Source: Staphylococcus massiliensis CCUG 55927 (GTDB lineage: Bacteria > Bacillota > Bacilli > Staphylococcales > Staphylococcaceae). Taken from it: a DNA stretch of 64,000 nucleotides. The notes below the pieces were generated by a model. The model made no database searches and was not told the origin of the DNA. It saw only the letters and a program-made list of their open reading frames with translations. Position numbers and translations under genes: made by a program. Positions within the stretch are counted from its first letter, which is position 1. Each line of letters begins with the position of its first letter. Where the stretch lies: positions 1,132,597 through 1,196,596 of the forward strand of contig NZ_JH815593.1 in NCBI RefSeq assembly GCF_000298075.1, given 5' to 3'. Below, in pieces: positions 38,893-47,775 of this stretch.

Positions 38893-39068
38893 ATCGCCAC
38901 CTGCTTTCTTAACATTCTAATTATGTATGTTCGAACACGACTACATATAGTATATGAAAATTGTTAAATAAGAAGTAAATTGTTTGAGTTTTTGTTTGAA
39001 AACATAATAAAACGGGTGTAAATCAACTATAATGATGTGATTCCAATCTATATTTGTTTTATTCCAAA

Positions 39069-39116
39069 CCACAATATATTGTGTTTGATTTCAATCACTC
39101 ATACTATATTATGTGT
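39069..39116. promoter_or_regulatory. Pair of NrdR boxes upstream of nrdI
   Basis: Two 16-bp boxes at 39069-39084 (core CAATATATTG) and 39101-39116 (core CTATATTATG). They match the NrdR consensus acaCwAtATaTwGtgt at about 15 and 13 of 16 positions. They start 32 bases apart, three helical turns, as expected for NrdR pairs. They lie about 180 bases upstream of nrdI, implying a long leader. Confidence 0.8.
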
Positions 39117-39306
39117 TCATTATACATAACTCATAATTAGATTTAAAGACAAACACCTAGTGAAAAATGTCACCTTTTGTCATATTAAGCGATGAAATTG
39201 CATCTACATCCACTCACTAAGAATTTATGACAGAATTTAAAACTTCTTTAGAACACACTTTTATACGTAAAATTTTCACGATACTTCAACACGATAAAAC
39301 ATCACT

Positions 39307-39351
39307 GTTCGCTTATCGAACATATGTTCTATTTATAGAATAGCCTATTCT
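39307..39351. promoter_or_regulatory. LexA-like SOS box and adjacent palindromes
   Basis: CGAACATATGTTCT (39317-39330) fits the Gram-positive LexA box CGAAC-N4-GTTCG except at the last base. A GTTCG just upstream forms a second palindrome, GTTCG-N5-CGAAC (39307-39321). AGAATAG-C-CTATTCT (39337-39351) is a separate perfect palindrome. The block lies 85-130 bases ahead of the EamA gene and about 415 bases from nrdI, so the EamA-queF promoter is the likelier target. Confidence 0.5.
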
Positions 39352-39435
39352 TAAATTAATTTCAACTGTATAGGAAATTAAATACAAATATGCTAATATA
39401 GATACGTTAAAATTTAGAATTGAGGCGATTTTGGT

Positions 39436-40293
39436 TTGAATTCAAAATTAAAAGGTATTATCGCAATCTTAATTTCAGCTATCGGATTTAGTTTTATGGC
39501 TGTATTTTTTAGATTATCTGGTGATTTACCTGTCTTTCAGAAATCTTTAGCAAGAAACCTAGTGGCTATGTTTATACCCTTGTTTTTTATTCTTAAATAC
39601 AAACAACCATTTTTTGGTAAACTTTCAAGTCAACCACTATTGTTTTCTCGCTCAACATTAGGATTACTAGGCGTTTTATTAAACATTTACGCCATTGATC
39701 ATATGGTACTTAGTGACGCAGATATTCTTATGAAACTTAACCCATTTTGGACGATTTTATTAAGTTTAATTTTCCTCCATGAAAAGGTAAGAAAATACCA
39801 ATGGATCGCTATGATTATTGCAATATTAGGGATGTTACTCATCGTTAAGCCAGAATTTTCATCATCAGTGATTCCAGCTATTGGTGGCTTACTTTCAGGA
39901 ATTTTCGCAGCAAGTGCTTATACTTGTGTACGTGCACTAAGTGCTAAAGAGAAACCTTATACAATCGTATTTTACTTCTCTTTCTTTTCAGTCATAGCAT
40001 TAATTCCATTCGTTATATTTACGTATGAACCAATGACTACGAAACAAATTTTATTATTAATAGGTGCAGGTCTTTCAGCTGCCGTTGGTCAGATCGGGAT
40101 TACCGTTGCTTATAGTTATGCGCCAGCAAAAGACATTTCAATATTCACATACGCATCTATCATATTCACAGCAGTATTCGGTTTCTTCTTATTTAATGAA
40201 ACACCTGACCCATTCGCAATTGCAGGTTATGTCATTATTCTAGGAGCAAGTTATTACATGTTCCAAAAAGCGAGAAGAAGTCGCATTTCATAA
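39436..40293 (+). CDS. EamA/DMT-family transporter
   Basis: A 285-residue inner-membrane transporter with ten predicted helices and two EamA repeats (about 7-138 and 148-280). DMT proteins move small metabolites. The substrate cannot be read from sequence. The start is TTG (39436) after GAGGCG. The queF gene begins 19 bases after its stop behind AAAGGAG, so the two are probably one operon; a role in moving a deazapurine precursor is a hypothesis from that context only. A LexA-like box lies upstream. Confidence 0.85.
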   Translation: MNSKLKGIIAILISAIGFSFMAVFFRLSGDLPVFQKSLARNLVAMFIPLFFILKYKQPFFGKLSSQPLLFSRSTLGLLGVLLNIYAIDHMVLSDADILMKLNPFWTILLSLIFLHEKVRKYQWIAMIIAILGMLLIVKPEFSSSVIPAIGGLLSGIFAASAYTCVRALSAKEKPYTIVFYFSFFSVIALIPFVIFTYEPMTTKQILLLIGAGLSAAVGQIGITVAYSYAPAKDISIFTYASIIFTAVFGFFLFNETPDPFAIAGYVIILGASYYMFQKARRSRIS

Positions 40294-40312
40294 CTATTAA
40301 AGGAGTGTTTAC

Positions 40313-40807
40313 ATGAGTAGAGAAAAGCACGAATTAGACGATCTAACATTGCTCGGTAACAAAAACAATACGTATCATTTCGATTATGATCCAAAATTAT
40401 TAGAGTCATTTGATAATAAACATCCAAACCGTGATTACTTTGTAAAATTTAATTGTCCTGAATTTACATCACTATGTCCTATCACAGGACAACCAGACTT
40501 TGCTACCATTTATATTTCATACATCCCTAATATTAAGATGGTAGAATCTAAGTCACTGAAACTTTATTTATTTAGCTTCAGAAATCATGGGGATTTCCAT
40601 GAAGATTGTATGAATATTATTATGAATGACTTAATCGATTTAATGGATCCTCACTATATAGAAGTATGGGGCAAATTCACGCCACGTGGCGGTATTTCAA
40701 TTGACCCTTATACGAACTATGGTAAGCCTGGAACGAAATACGAAAAGATGGCCGAACATCGCTTAATGAATCACGATTTATATCCTGAAAAGATCGATAA
40801 TCGTTAG
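40313..40807 (+). CDS. queF: NADPH-dependent preQ0 reductase QueF
   Basis: A 164-residue unimodular QueF, which reduces the nitrile of 7-cyano-7-deazaguanine (preQ0) to the amine preQ1 for queuosine tRNA modification. The nucleophile Cys55 is in [11 protein letters not shown] with the partner Asp62. The QueF motif ESKSLKLY starts at Glu78. The ATG follows AAAGGAG. queC, which makes preQ0, is at the far right of this window under a preQ1 riboswitch, so the pathway is split over two loci. Confidence 0.96.
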   Translation: MSREKHELDDLTLLGNKNNTYHFDYDPKLLESFDNKHPNRDYFVKFNCPEFTSLCPITGQPDFATIYISYIPNIKMVESKSLKLYLFSFRNHGDFHEDCMNIIMNDLIDLMDPHYIEVWGKFTPRGGISIDPYTNYGKPGTKYEKMAEHRLMNHDLYPEKIDNR

Positions 40808-40840
40808 ATTTGTATAAATTATTTATAAGCAACAAATTGT

Positions 40841-40877
40841 TAAGGAGTTAAGTTCACAATATCTTAACTCCTTTTCT
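40841..40877 (+). terminator. Terminator of the EamA-queF operon
   Basis: AAGGAGTTAAG (40841-40851) pairs with CTTAACTCCTT, followed by TTCTTT. Confidence 0.85.
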
Positions 40878-40916
40878 TTATGTCGAGTTAAATATTAAAA
40901 ATTTTCAAAAAACTTC

Positions 40917-40945
40917 TTGTTAAATCAAATTGTAACGTATAAAAT
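40917..40945 (+). promoter_or_regulatory. Promoter of the first POT transporter
   Basis: TTGTTA (40917-40922), 17 bases, TAAAAT (40940-40945), 29 bases ahead of the ATG. Confidence 0.5.
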
Positions 40946-40974
40946 AAAATTCAGAGATATCGAGAGGTGAAGTT

Positions 40975-42489
40975 ATGGGAAACACACATTACACTAAAGA
41001 AGAAATTATCGAAAGCACACCGCGTTCAGGATTCTTTGCGCATCCTAAAGGATTAGGAACACTCTTTTTCACAGAGTTTTGGGAACGATTTAGTTACTAT
41101 GGCATGAAAGCCATCCTGGCATATTACATATACTATTCGGTTGCTAAAGGTGGATTTGGCATTGAGCAAGGTCTAGCACTACAAATCGTGTCTATCTACG
41201 GTGCCCTTGTTTACATGAGTGGTATTATTGGTGGTTGGATAGCCGATAGAATAACAGGCACACGCCACGCGTTATTCTATGGTGGTATATTGATCATGAT
41301 TGGTCATATTCTACTGTCATTACCGAATAATTTCACATTATTATTACTAGCATTATTGTTCTTAATTATTGGTACCGGATTACTCAAACCAAATATTTCA
41401 TCAACAGTTGGTTTACTTTATGAAAAGAACGATCCAAGATTAGATTCAGCATTCACAATCTTTTACATGTCTATTAACATGGGTGCGTTCTTATCACCTT
41501 TATTAATTGGTTGGTTACAAGTAAACGTAGGATTCCATGCCGGCTTTGCTGTAGCAGCAATTGGTATGTTTATAGGTCTTGTGATTTACTTCTTCACTAA
41601 TAAAAAGCACTTAGGCTTAGCAGGTGTTGAAGTCCCTGACCCATTATCAAAAGATGAAAGATCTAAATTCATTAAAATTATAAGTGTCGCAGTAATTGCT
41701 ATTATCGCTGTAACTGTATTATTAGCAGTCATGAACAAACTTTCTCTTGAAAGTTTTGCGAATATTGTGTCTATTTTAGGCGTTGTTATTCCTTTCATTT
41801 ACATTGCACGTATTATTTCAAGCCATAAAACGAAATCTCACGAGCGAAAACGCGTACTTGCTTATATACCTTTATTCGTAGCATCTGTAGCATTCTGGAT
41901 GATTCAAGAACAAGGTTCAACAATCATTGCTCAATTTGCAGATACTAAAACACAACTTAGCATGTCTAAATTAACTGGTGGCGCCATTGATTTTAATATT
42001 CCAGCTTCATGGTTCCAATCAATTAACCCATTAGTAATCATTATCTGTGCCCCACTATTTTCTTTAATGTGGGTCAAGTTAGGTAAATTTAACCCTTCTA
42101 CTGTAGTTAAGTTCGCTATTGGTACAGTTTTAGGTGGTATTTCATACATCATAATGGTTATTCCTTTAAGTGGCGAAGTAACTTTAATTCATCCAATGTG
42201 GATTTTCTTGAGTTTATTACTCGTTACTTTAGGAGAATTATGCATCTCACCTATTGGGTTATCGACAACTACGAAATTAGCACCTGAAGCATTTACAGCA
42301 CAAATGATGAGTATTTGGTTCTTATCTAACGCAATGGCTCAAGGCTTAAACGCGCAAATGGTTAAAGTTTATACAACGATTAGCCAAGGTGACTACTTCT
42401 TATATTCAGGCATTATTGCCATTAGCATAGGTGTCGTGCTCTTATTATTTAGTCCATTCATTAAAAAATTAATGGCTGGCGTGAAATAA
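40975..42489 (+). CDS. POT-family di/tripeptide transporter, copy 1
   Basis: A 504-residue proton-coupled oligopeptide symporter of the major facilitator superfamily (DtpT-like) with about 14 helices. The proton-coupling motif FTEFWERFSYYGM is at about 29-41, and the POT signatures GGWIADRITGTR and FTIFYMSINMGAFLSP are present. The ATG follows GAGAGGTG. It lies in tandem with a second POT gene, each with its own promoter and terminator. Imported peptides could feed PepT. Confidence 0.92.
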   Translation: MGNTHYTKEEIIESTPRSGFFAHPKGLGTLFFTEFWERFSYYGMKAILAYYIYYSVAKGGFGIEQGLALQIVSIYGALVYMSGIIGGWIADRITGTRHALFYGGILIMIGHILLSLPNNFTLLLLALLFLIIGTGLLKPNISSTVGLLYEKNDPRLDSAFTIFYMSINMGAFLSPLLIGWLQVNVGFHAGFAVAAIGMFIGLVIYFFTNKKHLGLAGVEVPDPLSKDERSKFIKIISVAVIAIIAVTVLLAVMNKLSLESFANIVSILGVVIPFIYIARIISSHKTKSHERKRVLAYIPLFVASVAFWMIQEQGSTIIAQFADTKTQLSMSKLTGGAIDFNIPASWFQSINPLVIIICAPLFSLMWVKLGKFNPSTVVKFAIGTVLGGISYIIMVIPLSGEVTLIHPMWIFLSLLLVTLGELCISPIGLSTTTKLAPEAFTAQMMSIWFLSNAMAQGLNAQMVKVYTTISQGDYFLYSGIIAISIGVVLLLFSPFIKKLMAGVK

Positions 42490-42522
42490 TCGAAAACATA
42501 AAAAATTACGTAACTTTTATAA

Positions 42523-42567
42523 AAGCAAAATAATCGTCATCATGACGGTTGTTTTGCTTCTTTTTTA
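42523..42567 (+). terminator. Terminator of POT copy 1
   Basis: AAGCAAAATAATCGTCA (42523-42539) pairs with TGACGGTTGTTTTGCTT (42543-42559), followed by CTTTTTT. Confidence 0.93.
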
Positions 42568-42654
42568 TGCATAATACATTGATTTTATTGATTAATAACA
42601 AATAAATTAAAACAGAAATTAACATTTCTAATATTGTTGATTTTCTAAATTTTG

Positions 42655-42683
42655 TTGTAATTTAGCAAATAAAGACGTATGAT
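42655..42683 (+). promoter_or_regulatory. Promoter of POT copy 2
   Basis: TTGTAA (42655-42660), 17 bases, TATGAT (42678-42683), about 54 bases ahead of the ATG. Confidence 0.55.
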
Positions 42684-42736
42684 TTTAAATATCGACGAAA
42701 TTATATATTAAGGGAAAAAGAAAGGTGTCTTTTAAA

Positions 42737-44242
42737 ATGAGAAATAACAATAATCGTGGTGCACCGACCGAAATCCCTCAGACCGGATTCTTTGGACATC
42801 CAAGCGGTTTAGGGATACTTTTTTCAGTTGAATTTTGGGAGAGATTCAGTTACTACGGCATGCGTGCACTACTCATCTTCTATATGTATTATGCGATAGA
42901 AGATGGTGGGCTAGGACTCGAACAAACGACCGCTCAGTCGATTCTATCAATCTACGGGTCGTTAATTTTCATGACGTCTATTCTTGGGGGATGGATTGCA
43001 GATAGAATTTTAGGTACAAGGTCAGCAACTTTCCTAGGTGGCGTATTAATTATAATCGGCCACATATTCTTAAGTTTACCGATAGGCGGCCTTGTCGCAT
43101 TATGCATTTCGATGTTCTTTATTATCATTGGATCAGGTTTAATGAAACCGAACATTTCAAATATCGTTGGTCGTTTATATCCTAAAGGCGACTCAAGAAT
43201 GGACTCAGGTTTCGTTATATTTTATATGGCAGTCAATATGGGTGCCCTTATCGCACCTATTGCACTTACGCATTTCGAGAAGACTAAAAACTTCCATGGC
43301 GGTTTCTTAATTGCAGCAATTGGTATGGGATTAGCTCTAGTTATCTACCTACTATTCACACGTAATACGCTAGGTCAAGTTGGGTTAAAACCAGAAGACC
43401 CTTTATCTCATAAAGAAAAGAAACTCTACGGTAAGATTTTCGGTTTCTCAACATTAGCACTCGTTATTGCAGCTATCATAGGTTTAATGACACAAACCTT
43501 AACGTTCGACTTAATTAGTTATATCGTATTAGTGCTCGGTTTAGTTTTACCAATCGTATACTTCACGATCATGATTCGCAGTAAAGAAGTATCAGATACT
43601 GAACGATCACGTGTTTACGCATTCATACCATTGTTTGTAGTTGGTGTCATTTTCTGGTCTATTCAAGAACAAGGTGCGAACGTACTGAACGTGTTTGCTA
43701 AAAAGAGCGCTGATTTATCGCTCAATTTATTCGGATTAGAGTTTGATTTTCCATTGACGTGGTTTCAAACGATCAATCCTTTCTTTATCGTAGTATTCGC
43801 ACCTATTATTTCATTCTTATGGAAAAAGCTTGATAAGTATGAACCAAGCTTACCAATGAAGTTCGCAATCGGTTTAATGTTCGCAGGTGCTTCATTTATA
43901 CTAATGATGGTTGTTATTATGATGACAGGAAGCGCTAAAATCGCGGTATTTTGGATTATTCTTTCATACATGATTTGCGTTATTGGTGAGTTATTGATTT
44001 CGCCAACAGGTAGTAGTTCTGCTGTTAAATTAGCACCTCTAAAATTTAACGCGCAAATGATGAGTCTTTGGTTACTTACTAATGCAACTGCACAAGCTTT
44101 AAATGGACAACTCGTGAAATTAATTCCTATTTTAGGAGACCGCAATTACTTTGGCTTTATCGGTGGTTTCGCTGTTTTAATAGGTATCGTGATTTTCTTA
44201 ATCACACCTATCATAAAGAGAAGTATGAAAGGTATTCACTAA
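42737..44242 (+). CDS. POT-family di/tripeptide transporter, copy 2
   Basis: A 501-residue POT transporter related to the preceding gene over its full length, with FSVEFWERFSYYGMRALL and GGWIADRILGTR. Differences are spread throughout, so the duplication is not recent. The ATG at 42737 follows AAAGGTG by nine bases; a GTG at 42725 lies inside that site. The specificity difference between the two copies cannot be judged by eye. Confidence 0.92.
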   Translation: MRNNNNRGAPTEIPQTGFFGHPSGLGILFSVEFWERFSYYGMRALLIFYMYYAIEDGGLGLEQTTAQSILSIYGSLIFMTSILGGWIADRILGTRSATFLGGVLIIIGHIFLSLPIGGLVALCISMFFIIIGSGLMKPNISNIVGRLYPKGDSRMDSGFVIFYMAVNMGALIAPIALTHFEKTKNFHGGFLIAAIGMGLALVIYLLFTRNTLGQVGLKPEDPLSHKEKKLYGKIFGFSTLALVIAAIIGLMTQTLTFDLISYIVLVLGLVLPIVYFTIMIRSKEVSDTERSRVYAFIPLFVVGVIFWSIQEQGANVLNVFAKKSADLSLNLFGLEFDFPLTWFQTINPFFIVVFAPIISFLWKKLDKYEPSLPMKFAIGLMFAGASFILMMVVIMMTGSAKIAVFWIILSYMICVIGELLISPTGSSSAVKLAPLKFNAQMMSLWLLTNATAQALNGQLVKLIPILGDRNYFGFIGGFAVLIGIVIFLITPIIKRSMKGIH

Positions 44243-44256
44243 TAATAAATCAATGC

Positions 44257-44287
44257 AAAGCGCACAAATTCATGTGCGCTTTTTTAA
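44257..44287 (+). terminator. Terminator of POT copy 2
   Basis: AAGCGCAC (44258-44265) pairs with GTGCGCTT (44274-44281), followed by TTTTT. Confidence 0.93.
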
Positions 44288-44458
44288 ATATGAATAAACG
44301 CATTATACCAGTAATTAACAAACAATTTAGAATATTAGTGATATAAAATTTTCAATAATGCAGATTCAACGAAAGCTTTGATATGTTATAATTTAAAAGT
44401 AAATTTAGTTGTAAAACATTATAGTTTTAAATATACACATTACATAAGAGGAAAAATG

Positions 44459-44815
44459 ATGAGATTTTCAATATCCCTATTTTTATTATTATTATACATA
44501 TTACCAATACCATTTATTTTGTTGTATTGCGTTTACGAATATCATTATAAGTACATATATATAATAGTTACATTACTATATTTTCTGGTTTCATGTTTTC
44601 AATTAAGATATTTATCCATTTTCAGGATTAACGTAGGCCACCTCATCATGCTTTGTACATCTTTATTCGCTTATGAGAGTATCGCTGTTAATAGTGCTTG
44701 GGAATGGACGTTTAATAAATATGAACCGATTTATTTCATCTTTTTAACGACGCTCTTATTATATATCTTTCAAATGCTATTATTAGTGTCTTTTAGAAAA
44801 AGAAAGGTATTATAA
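44459..44815 (+). CDS. Small four-helix membrane protein, unknown function
   Basis: I do not recognise this gene. From the ATG at 44459 (seven bases after AGAGG; an adjacent ATG at 44456 is also possible) it encodes 118 residues with four hydrophobic segments (about 4-24, 29-47, 56-76 and 89-111) and a basic end (FRKRKVL). It contains many Tyr, Phe and Ile residues and no clear motif. It lies 113 bases ahead of the lipid kinase gene on the same strand with no obvious terminator between, so they may be cotranscribed. Confidence 0.6.
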   Translation: MRFSISLFLLLLYILPIPFILLYCVYEYHYKYIYIIVTLLYFLVSCFQLRYLSIFRINVGHLIMLCTSLFAYESIAVNSAWEWTFNKYEPIYFIFLTTLLLYIFQMLLLVSFRKRKVL

Positions 44816-44928
44816 ATAAAATAGATACAAACATAAGCAAGCGTATTTATCTTTGCCAAAGAGACAAAATAAAGTATAAAATATGTAATGAACATACAAA
44901 ATTTACCTTTAAGAAAGTAGGTTATTTT

Positions 44929-45840
44929 ATGTCTCATAATTATGAACATGGCATTCTTTTTTATCATGAACATTCTGGTTTAGATGATATCAACCTAGGT
45001 ATTGGTACTGCAACGCAATATTTAAGTCAGATGTGTAAGCGCGTAACTGTTCAACTTAGTGAAGAAAAAGGACAAATTAAAGACTATTGTAAAAAGATAA
45101 AAGAACAAACGTATGCCGAAGATGCTGATATTTTATTCATTTTAGGCGGAGATGGCACAGTCAATGAGCTTGTAAATGGCGTATGTGAGAATGGATTAAA
45201 CTTACCAATCGGCGTATTACCTGGTGGTACATTTAAAGATTTTACTAAAACACTTAATTTAGATGGTAACTTTAAAAAGGCAAGTGAACAATTACCTCAA
45301 ACTACTCAGAAAGCATATGATGTTATGAAAGTTAACGGTGAATATGCACTCAACTTCGCTGGTATGGGGCTTATGGTTCAAAACGCTGAGAATGTTCAAG
45401 ATGGTTCAAAGGATATCTTTGGTAAATTAAGTTATATTGGATCTACGATTAAAACTTTAGCGAATCCAACACACTTTGATTATAAAATGAAAGTAGACGA
45501 CTATACTGAAGAAGGCGACACATCTATGATTCTTATCGCTAACGGCCGCTTTATCGGTGGCGGTAAAATTCCTATGACCGACATGACGCCGGATGATGGT
45601 ACGTTAAATGTTTTCATTTTTAACGATTATAGTGTGAGTATCATGAAAGATATTTTTAGCTTACGTGATAGTATGAATTGGAACGAAATTAGTGAAAATA
45701 TTGGACATGTTGAAGGTAAGCACATTCAAATTGAAACATCACCGACTATGAAGGTTGATGTCGATGGCGAAATTGCTTACGAAACACCTATAGACATCGA
45801 AATCTTACCGCAACATATTGAAATCCTGACACTACAATAA
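44929..45840 (+). CDS. Diacylglycerol kinase-family lipid kinase
   Basis: A 303-residue member of the DAGK catalytic-domain (DgkB/YegS) family, which phosphorylates lipids such as diacylglycerol with ATP. The nucleotide loop is ILGGDGTVNELVNGV (about 70-84), followed by LPGGTFKDFTKTL (about 97-109, usually PGGTxNDFxRxL, with Lys in place of Asn here). The C-terminal half has the usual DVDGE motif. The ATG follows AAGAAAG. It is distinct from the essential DgkB; the exact lipid is unknown. Confidence 0.82.
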   Translation: MSHNYEHGILFYHEHSGLDDINLGIGTATQYLSQMCKRVTVQLSEEKGQIKDYCKKIKEQTYAEDADILFILGGDGTVNELVNGVCENGLNLPIGVLPGGTFKDFTKTLNLDGNFKKASEQLPQTTQKAYDVMKVNGEYALNFAGMGLMVQNAENVQDGSKDIFGKLSYIGSTIKTLANPTHFDYKMKVDDYTEEGDTSMILIANGRFIGGGKIPMTDMTPDDGTLNVFIFNDYSVSIMKDIFSLRDSMNWNEISENIGHVEGKHIQIETSPTMKVDVDGEIAYETPIDIEILPQHIEILTLQ

Positions 45841-45868
45841 AATAAATGATATTGATAAAAAACATATT

Positions 45869-45970
45869 AAACCCGATTCCACACGACCAAAGTCACGATC
45901 GCAAAATCTTAACTGTATGTTTAAGATTACGACAAATGACTGGTAAACGCGTGAAATCGGGTCTTTTTTT
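45869..45970. terminator. Long extended hairpin between convergent genes
   Basis: About 100 bases that fold on themselves. ACCCGATT-CAC-CG pairs with CG-GTG-AATCGGGT at the base; ACCA-GTCA with TGAC-TGGT above it; and AATCTTAA with TTTAAGATT at the tip. It ends in TCTTTTTTT on the plus strand, and TTTAATATGTTTTTT follows on the minus strand. It lies between the lipid kinase and nucleotidase genes and probably terminates both, but it is much longer than the other terminators here. Confidence 0.7.
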
Positions 45971-46499
45971 AGTTTAGAAAGTAAGCTTCGACTTCTTTCC
46001 AGTTATTTAAACGTGTAAACTCAGTTTCGTTTACATTATGTGGTGCTGTAAACATAAGTGGTTTACCTGTATGAATACGTAGTTGTTTCGGATTATCGTC
46101 AATCAAATAATCTGTAAGTGCGACATTTTTACGTCCACAGAATACGAAATGTTGTGGGTCTAGGAATGCGAAATGTTCACGTAACCAATCATATTTATCA
46201 CTAAATGAAGTCGGCACATCCATAGCTGCTGTAACGATATAAATATCGTAATGTTCATTTAACTTCTTAACAACTTCAACTGCATCAGGAATCACTTTTA
46301 AGCGTCTGAAAAAGCCGTTACTCGCAAGTATATCCTTAATCACAGCTTGATGTTCAGGCATAACATTGCGTAACTTATCGCCTTCAAGACTTTCCAACGT
46401 AACGCCTAATTCTGTCTTTTTATTAAACTCTTCTAAAAGTGAGCCAACCGTATCAGCTAGCACTTCATCCATATCTATACCTATAGATTCTCTTGCCAT
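45969..46499 (-). CDS. Putative 5'(3')-deoxyribonucleotidase
   Basis: A 176-residue HAD-superfamily phosphatase of the NT5C family that dephosphorylates deoxyribonucleoside monophosphates. The nucleophile motif is DMDEVLAD (about 9-16), motif II is VTAAM, and the terminal acidic motif is [10 protein letters not shown] short stand-alone gene. With nrdIEF and the YfbR-like gene it forms part of dNTP homeostasis in the window. The ATG follows AAGGGAG. Confidence 0.9.
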   Translation of the reverse strand: MARESIGIDMDEVLADTVGSLLEEFNKKTELGVTLESLEGDKLRNVMPEHQAVIKDILASNGFFRRLKVIPDAVEVVKKLNEHYDIYIVTAAMDVPTSFSDKYDWLREHFAFLDPQHFVFCGRKNVALTDYLIDDNPKQLRIHTGKPLMFTAPHNVNETEFTRLNNWKEVEAYFLN

Positions 46500-46578
46500 G
46501 AATTACAACTCCCTTTTAATAGTAGCACCACAAGTATATCAAATTTGTATATGAATCACACGCAATCATTATCACACT

Positions 46579-46619
46579 AAAAAAGCGGTAGAGAAATACC
46601 AATGATTTCTTCTACCACT
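46579..46619 (-). terminator. Terminator of hisC
   Basis: GCGGTAGAGAAAT (46585-46597) pairs with ATTTCTTCTACCAC (46606-46618), followed on the minus strand by TTTTTTAG. Confidence 0.85.
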
Positions 46620-46653
46620 TCTTTATCAGGGTTTTACGCTATTAAAACAACAT

Positions 46654-47709
46654 TTAAAATTCAAATGACTCTAATACGCGTCTAACTTTATCATTTTGAT
46701 CTTCGAAGCCAATTGAAATGCGTAAGCCATCAGGGAATTCTCTCGTAATTGCCCCTACTTCTAATAGTGCTTCATATAAATCGTGAGGTCGATCCGTTTT
46801 AACGTAGATGAAGTTTGTTTCACTATCATAGAAGTGCTTACTTGCTTCAAGTTCATAGAATTTTTCACGCTCAGTAACAACTTTAGATGTAACATCTTTT
46901 AAATAATCTTGGTCTTCAAGTGCTGCTTGAGCTGCTACTTGCGTTAAGACACCAATATCAAATGGCGGTCTAATTATATCCCAGTTGTTGACGTGAGATT
47001 CGTCCGCAATGACATAACCGATACGTAAACCAGCTAAACCATAAGCTTTGGAGAAAGTACGTAATAATACGACGTTTTGATATTTGTCTTGTAGTTCGAA
47101 TGTATTCGGATAATCTTCTTGGTTAACGAATTCAAAGTAAGCTTCGTCCACCATTACCAATACGTCATCAGGCACTTGTGAAATAAAGTTTTCAAGCGCT
47201 TCATGCGTTACATAAGTACCTGTTGGATTATTCGGATTACAAATCCAAACCATCTTTGTTTTGTCATCAATTTCATTTAAAATGCCATCTAAATCAAAGT
47301 AACCGTCCTTTAAAGGTACTTCAACAACTTCAGCGCCTTCTACAATCGCATTGCGTTTATATTGGCCGAATGTTGCTTCACTAGTAACGATTTTATCGCC
47401 ATCATCAAGTTCAGTGCGTGTAATCGTTAGAATTGCTTCGTCTAAACCAGCGCCAAAGAATAATGTTTTGGGATTAATATTGTAAAATTCACTTAATGCT
47501 TCACGTACTTGAGGTACATCTGTTTCAGGATAATAGAAGATGCGATCTAAGTTTTCTTGAATCGCTTCTTTAACTTTCGGTGAAGGTCCATAAACGTTCT
47601 CGTTAGATGCGAGTTTAAATAAATCAACGTCAAGGTTATATTTATCTTTTAATCCTTCTGGTGATAAACCAGCTTGGTAAGCTTGCATGTCTTTTAATTG
47701 TTCCTTCAT
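46654..47709 (-). CDS. hisC: Histidinol-phosphate aminotransferase
   Basis: A 351-residue PLP-dependent class I/II aminotransferase, annotated HisC by similarity. The PLP lysine is in [17 protein letters not shown] (about 216-232). NPNNPTGTY is the Asn/Asp region that holds PLP, and RISIGF the C-terminal substrate Arg. It stands apart from any histidine operon, as in S. aureus, so it may also serve aromatic amino acid transamination. The ATG follows GAGGTGG. Confidence 0.9.
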   Translation of the reverse strand: MKEQLKDMQAYQAGLSPEGLKDKYNLDVDLFKLASNENVYGPSPKVKEAIQENLDRIFYYPETDVPQVREALSEFYNINPKTLFFGAGLDEAILTITRTELDDGDKIVTSEATFGQYKRNAIVEGAEVVEVPLKDGYFDLDGILNEIDDKTKMVWICNPNNPTGTYVTHEALENFISQVPDDVLVMVDEAYFEFVNQEDYPNTFELQDKYQNVVLLRTFSKAYGLAGLRIGYVIADESHVNNWDIIRPPFDIGVLTQVAAQAALEDQDYLKDVTSKVVTEREKFYELEASKHFYDSETNFIYVKTDRPHDLYEALLEVGAITREFPDGLRISIGFEDQNDKVRRVLESFEF

Positions 47710-47775
47710 AAGACCACCTCAGTTTCTATGTTTTAGATATTATAATTTAATTATAAATCTTTTACACAATAAAAA

